A DNA stretch of 64,000 nt. Origin: HNR sp040400085. Lineage in GTDB: Bacteria; Actinomycetota; Actinomycetes; Actinomycetales; Microbacteriaceae. The position numbers and the translations under genes are program-made. The notes below the pieces were generated by a model, which was given only the letters and a program-made list of their open reading frames with translations, had not been told where the DNA came from and did not search any database. This document shows, in pieces, positions 62,255 to 64,000 of this stretch. Every line of letters begins with the position of its first letter. The first letter of the stretch is position 1. The stretch is taken from contig JBBAQX010000013.1 of the NCBI GenBank assembly GCA_040400085.1, forward strand, positions 1 to 64,000, given 5' to 3'.

Positions 62255-63359
62255 GCCTGCGCCTCAGCGCACCCAAGCCCGTGCACGGCGCGTCGACGAG
62301 GATGCGGTCGAAGCCGTCAGGGAAGCGCTGAGGAACAGACTGGCCATCGCCGACGACGACGTCAACGGCATCCTGCACAGCGATCACCGAGCGACGCACC
62401 AGATTCGCCCGCGCCGGCACTGCCTCGTTCGCCACCAGGTGCGCGCCCGCCGCGAGCGCCTCAGCTCCCAGCACGGCGCTCTTGCCGCCGGGGCCAGCAC
62501 ACATGTCGAGCCAGGCCTCGCCCGCGCGGATCTCGCGCGCCTTCGACAGGATCAGCGCCGCGATCTGCGAGCCCTGGTCCTGCACCCGGATCCAGCCGTT
62601 GCTCGGGCCCGTGACGATGGCGGGGTCGCCGCCCTCGAGCGTATGTCCGATGGGCGAGATAGCGGATGCCGTGACCTCCGCATCCCCCGGAAGCTCCTTC
62701 GGGCTCCCCGGTAGCGTCACGAGACTCACCTGCGGCGGCAGGTTATCCGCGGCGAGTAGGGCGGGAACCTCGTCGGCGCGCCCCTCGGCTCGTAAAGCGG
62801 TGCGGAACGCGCGGATGATCCACTCGGGATGAGAGAACTCCGCTGACAGCTTCTGGTCGTCGGTCTTGAGGCCATCGACGATATCGGCGAGCCACTCATC
62901 CGGGCTGCGCCGCCCGATGCTGCGGAGCACGCCGTTCACGAAGCCGACGGCCGACTGCCTGCCGACCTTCTTCTGGATGTCGACGGTCTCGTTCACGGCC
63001 GCGTGGCTGGGGATGCGCATCCCCACCAATTGATGCGTGCCGAGGCGCAGCACCACGAGGGCCACCGGGTCGATGGTGGTCACATCGCGATTCGAGGCGA
63101 GCTCAATCAGCCTGTCGTAGTAACCCTGCATCCGCAGCGTGCCATACACCAGCTCGGTCGTCAGCCCGCGGTCGGCGGCGTTCAGGCCGGACTCGCGCAG
63201 GCGCGACGGGAGAACGAGGTTGGCGTAGGCATCCGCATCGCGCACCTCCGCGAGCACCTCGTAGGCGACGAGGCGCGCGCTCGTGCGGCCGCGCGCGGTG
63301 GCTGTATAGCTACGCTCGTTGGCAGTGTAGCTACGCTCGTTGGATGGGTTTCGATTCAT
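61926..63359 (-). CDS. rsmB: 16S rRNA (cytosine-967-C5)-methyltransferase
   Basis: SAM-dependent rRNA methyltransferase of the NOL1/NOP2/Sun family. The N-terminal NusB-like RNA-binding domain covers residues 25-150. WLDMCAGPGGKSAVLGAEAL near 288-307 is the SAM site. The catalytic cysteine lies in ILVDAPCTGLGALRRRPEARW near 369-389, and VTCSPHRAET near 427-436 carries the second cysteine. The length of 477 is normal. An exact 7-residue repeat (NERSYTA twice) near the N terminus comes from a 21-bp tandem repeat. The start overlaps the fmt stop by 4 bp. Its last 110 codons are duplicated at 57027-57355. Confidence 0.95.
   Translation of the reverse strand: MNRNPSNERSYTANERSYTATARGRTSARLVAYEVLAEVRDADAYANLVLPSRLRESGLNAADRGLTTELVYGTLRMQGYYDRLIELASNRDVTTIDPVALVVLRLGTHQLVGMRIPSHAAVNETVDIQKKVGRQSAVGFVNGVLRSIGRRSPDEWLADIVDGLKTDDQKLSAEFSHPEWIIRAFRTALRAEGRADEVPALLAADNLPPQVSLVTLPGSPKELPGDAEVTASAISPIGHTLEGGDPAIVTGPSNGWIRVQDQGSQIAALILSKAREIRAGEAWLDMCAGPGGKSAVLGAEALAAGAHLVANEAVPARANLVRRSVIAVQDAVDVVVGDGQSVPQRFPDGFDRILVDAPCTGLGALRRRPEARWRKSPTDVPPLTSLQDALLDSAASSLRPGGLLAYVTCSPHRAETRTIANGMLKNHPEITEISARAVLHSLAPEPVDLGGDELSVQLWPHRHGTDAMFIALFEKSA
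63306..63347. repeat. 21-bp tandem repeat in the rsmB N terminus
   Basis: The unit TAGCTACGCTCGTTGG and flanking bases occur twice in tandem, giving two copies of NERSYTA. It keeps the frame and lies in the non-conserved head of RsmB. Confidence 0.8.
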
Positions 63360-64000
63360 GATGCTGTGCTTTCCGATAGCTGAAGGCCGCGGAACCAGTC
63401 GGTCGCCGCCATAGCGCGTTTACCCGCCGGTTGGACCGTGACCAGGCGCAGGGGCGCGTCTGCCGTGCCGATCAGGACGGCGCTGCCTTCGAGAGTGATT
63501 CGGCCGGGGGTTTGAGGGGCGGGGGTTGCGGATGTTGTTTCGATTGCGGATGCCTCGCTCGCGTTGACCCCCACCACCCGAGCCAATTCGAGCACCTTCA
63601 CCCGCTGGCCGTCAACCTCGGTAAACGCGCCCGGCTCCGGGGTCACTCCCCGATACTGGGCAAACACCCTGCTAGCAGGCTGAGTCCAATCGAGCCGCCC
63701 GTCCGCGTTGGTGAGCTTCTGCGCGTATGTTCCCTCACCCGTTTGGGGGCGCAGCCTGGCGTTGTCGGAAGCCAGGGACTCAAGGTCGCGCACGATGTCG
63801 CGGGCCCCCTCCTCCGCATAGTGCGCAAGAACGTCGCCCGCCGTGGCAGACTCGTCAACGGGGATCACCCGCTGGCTCAGGATGTCACCAGCGTCGAGCG
63901 CCTGCACGAGCTGGAAAATCGTGATGCCGTTCTGCGCGTCCCCCGCCATGAGCGAGCGCTGCACGGGAGCGGCTCCGCGCCACTCCGGAAGGAGCGAGAA
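63356..64000 (-). CDS. fmt: Methionyl-tRNA formyltransferase (5' end outside window)
   Basis: Formylates initiator Met-tRNA. The visible 214 residues begin in FSLLPEWRGAAPVQRS, the conserved end of the catalytic hydrolase-like domain. ITIFQLVQALDAGDIL and GTYAQKLTNADGRLDW follow, then the C-terminal OB-fold tRNA-binding domain with VLIGTADAPLRLVTVQPAGK and MAATDWFRG. The first roughly 100 residues lie beyond the window. The fmt-rsmB order with a 4-bp overlap is usual. Confidence 0.94.
   Translation of the reverse strand, partial: FSLLPEWRGAAPVQRSLMAGDAQNGITIFQLVQALDAGDILSQRVIPVDESATAGDVLAHYAEEGARDIVRDLESLASDNARLRPQTGEGTYAQKLTNADGRLDWTQPASRVFAQYRGVTPEPGAFTEVDGQRVKVLELARVVGVNASEASAIETTSATPAPQTPGRITLEGSAVLIGTADAPLRLVTVQPAGKRAMAATDWFRGLQLSESTAS

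Noticed and set aside
1..64000. CRISPR array
   Set aside because: No regularly spaced direct repeats were seen in any non-coding stretch, and no cas-like genes occur.

Overview
The window reads as a chromosomal segment of a Gram-positive actinobacterium, most likely of the Microbacteriaceae. The basis is marker content: RbpA, WhiA, OpcA, an ANTAR-type PdtaR regulator, an HGxxPAAW protein, a Trp-biosynthesis-associated membrane protein, frequent GTG/TTG starts and moderately high G+C. The genus cannot be fixed from sequence reading alone.

Layout. 1-987: end of a membrane cation exchanger (minus). 1574-9636: a tightly packed pentose-phosphate/upper-glycolysis operon tkt-tal-pgi-zwf-opcA-pgl (plus). 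9877-13091: remnant of an isocitrate/isopropylmalate/tartrate dehydrogenase gene, then an MFS transporter and an M20 amidohydrolase. 13332-29125 (minus): rapZ-whiA, sodA, gap-pgk-tpiA, secG-rbpA, and the excision-repair genes uvrB, uvrA, uvrC with coaE and rpsA. 29321-35774: a protein with leucine-rich-variant-like repeats, polA, a hotdog thioesterase, pdtaR, tRNA-Leu(CAA) and pyk. 35915-46272 (minus): gltBD, lgt, trpA, trpB, trpC and an HGxxPAAW membrane protein. 51598-56877 (minus): Trp-associated membrane protein, trpE, hisI, hisF, hisG, hisE and rpe. 61926-64000 (minus): rsmB and the end of fmt.

Read in transcription order the minus strand is fmt-rsmB-rpe-hisEGFI-trpE-trpCBA-lgt-gltBD-pyk, a housekeeping string broken by two accessory islands. 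Island A (about 46.3-51.6 kb) lies between the trpE and trpC parts. It holds two unknown polytopic membrane proteins, a toxin/ribbon-helix-helix antitoxin pair, a degenerate second antitoxin and an unknown soluble protein. Island B (about 57.36-61.92 kb) sits inside a duplicated 3' end of rsmB: 334-bp direct repeats, about 95% identical with no gaps, flank it. It carries a retron-type reverse transcriptase next to a DUF3800 protein, a roughly 570-bp structured leader that could encode the msr-msd RNA, and a three-gene cassette that looks like a type VII-secreted toxin with a partner protein and a candidate lipoprotein immunity protein. No integrase or transposase was recognised in either island.

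The strongest candidate for an under-described system is the retron RT/DUF3800 pair in island B. Other points of interest are an apparent ATT start codon for uvrA, a perfect hairpin exactly at the edge of island B, and decayed genes beside the MFS/M20 pair and in island A.
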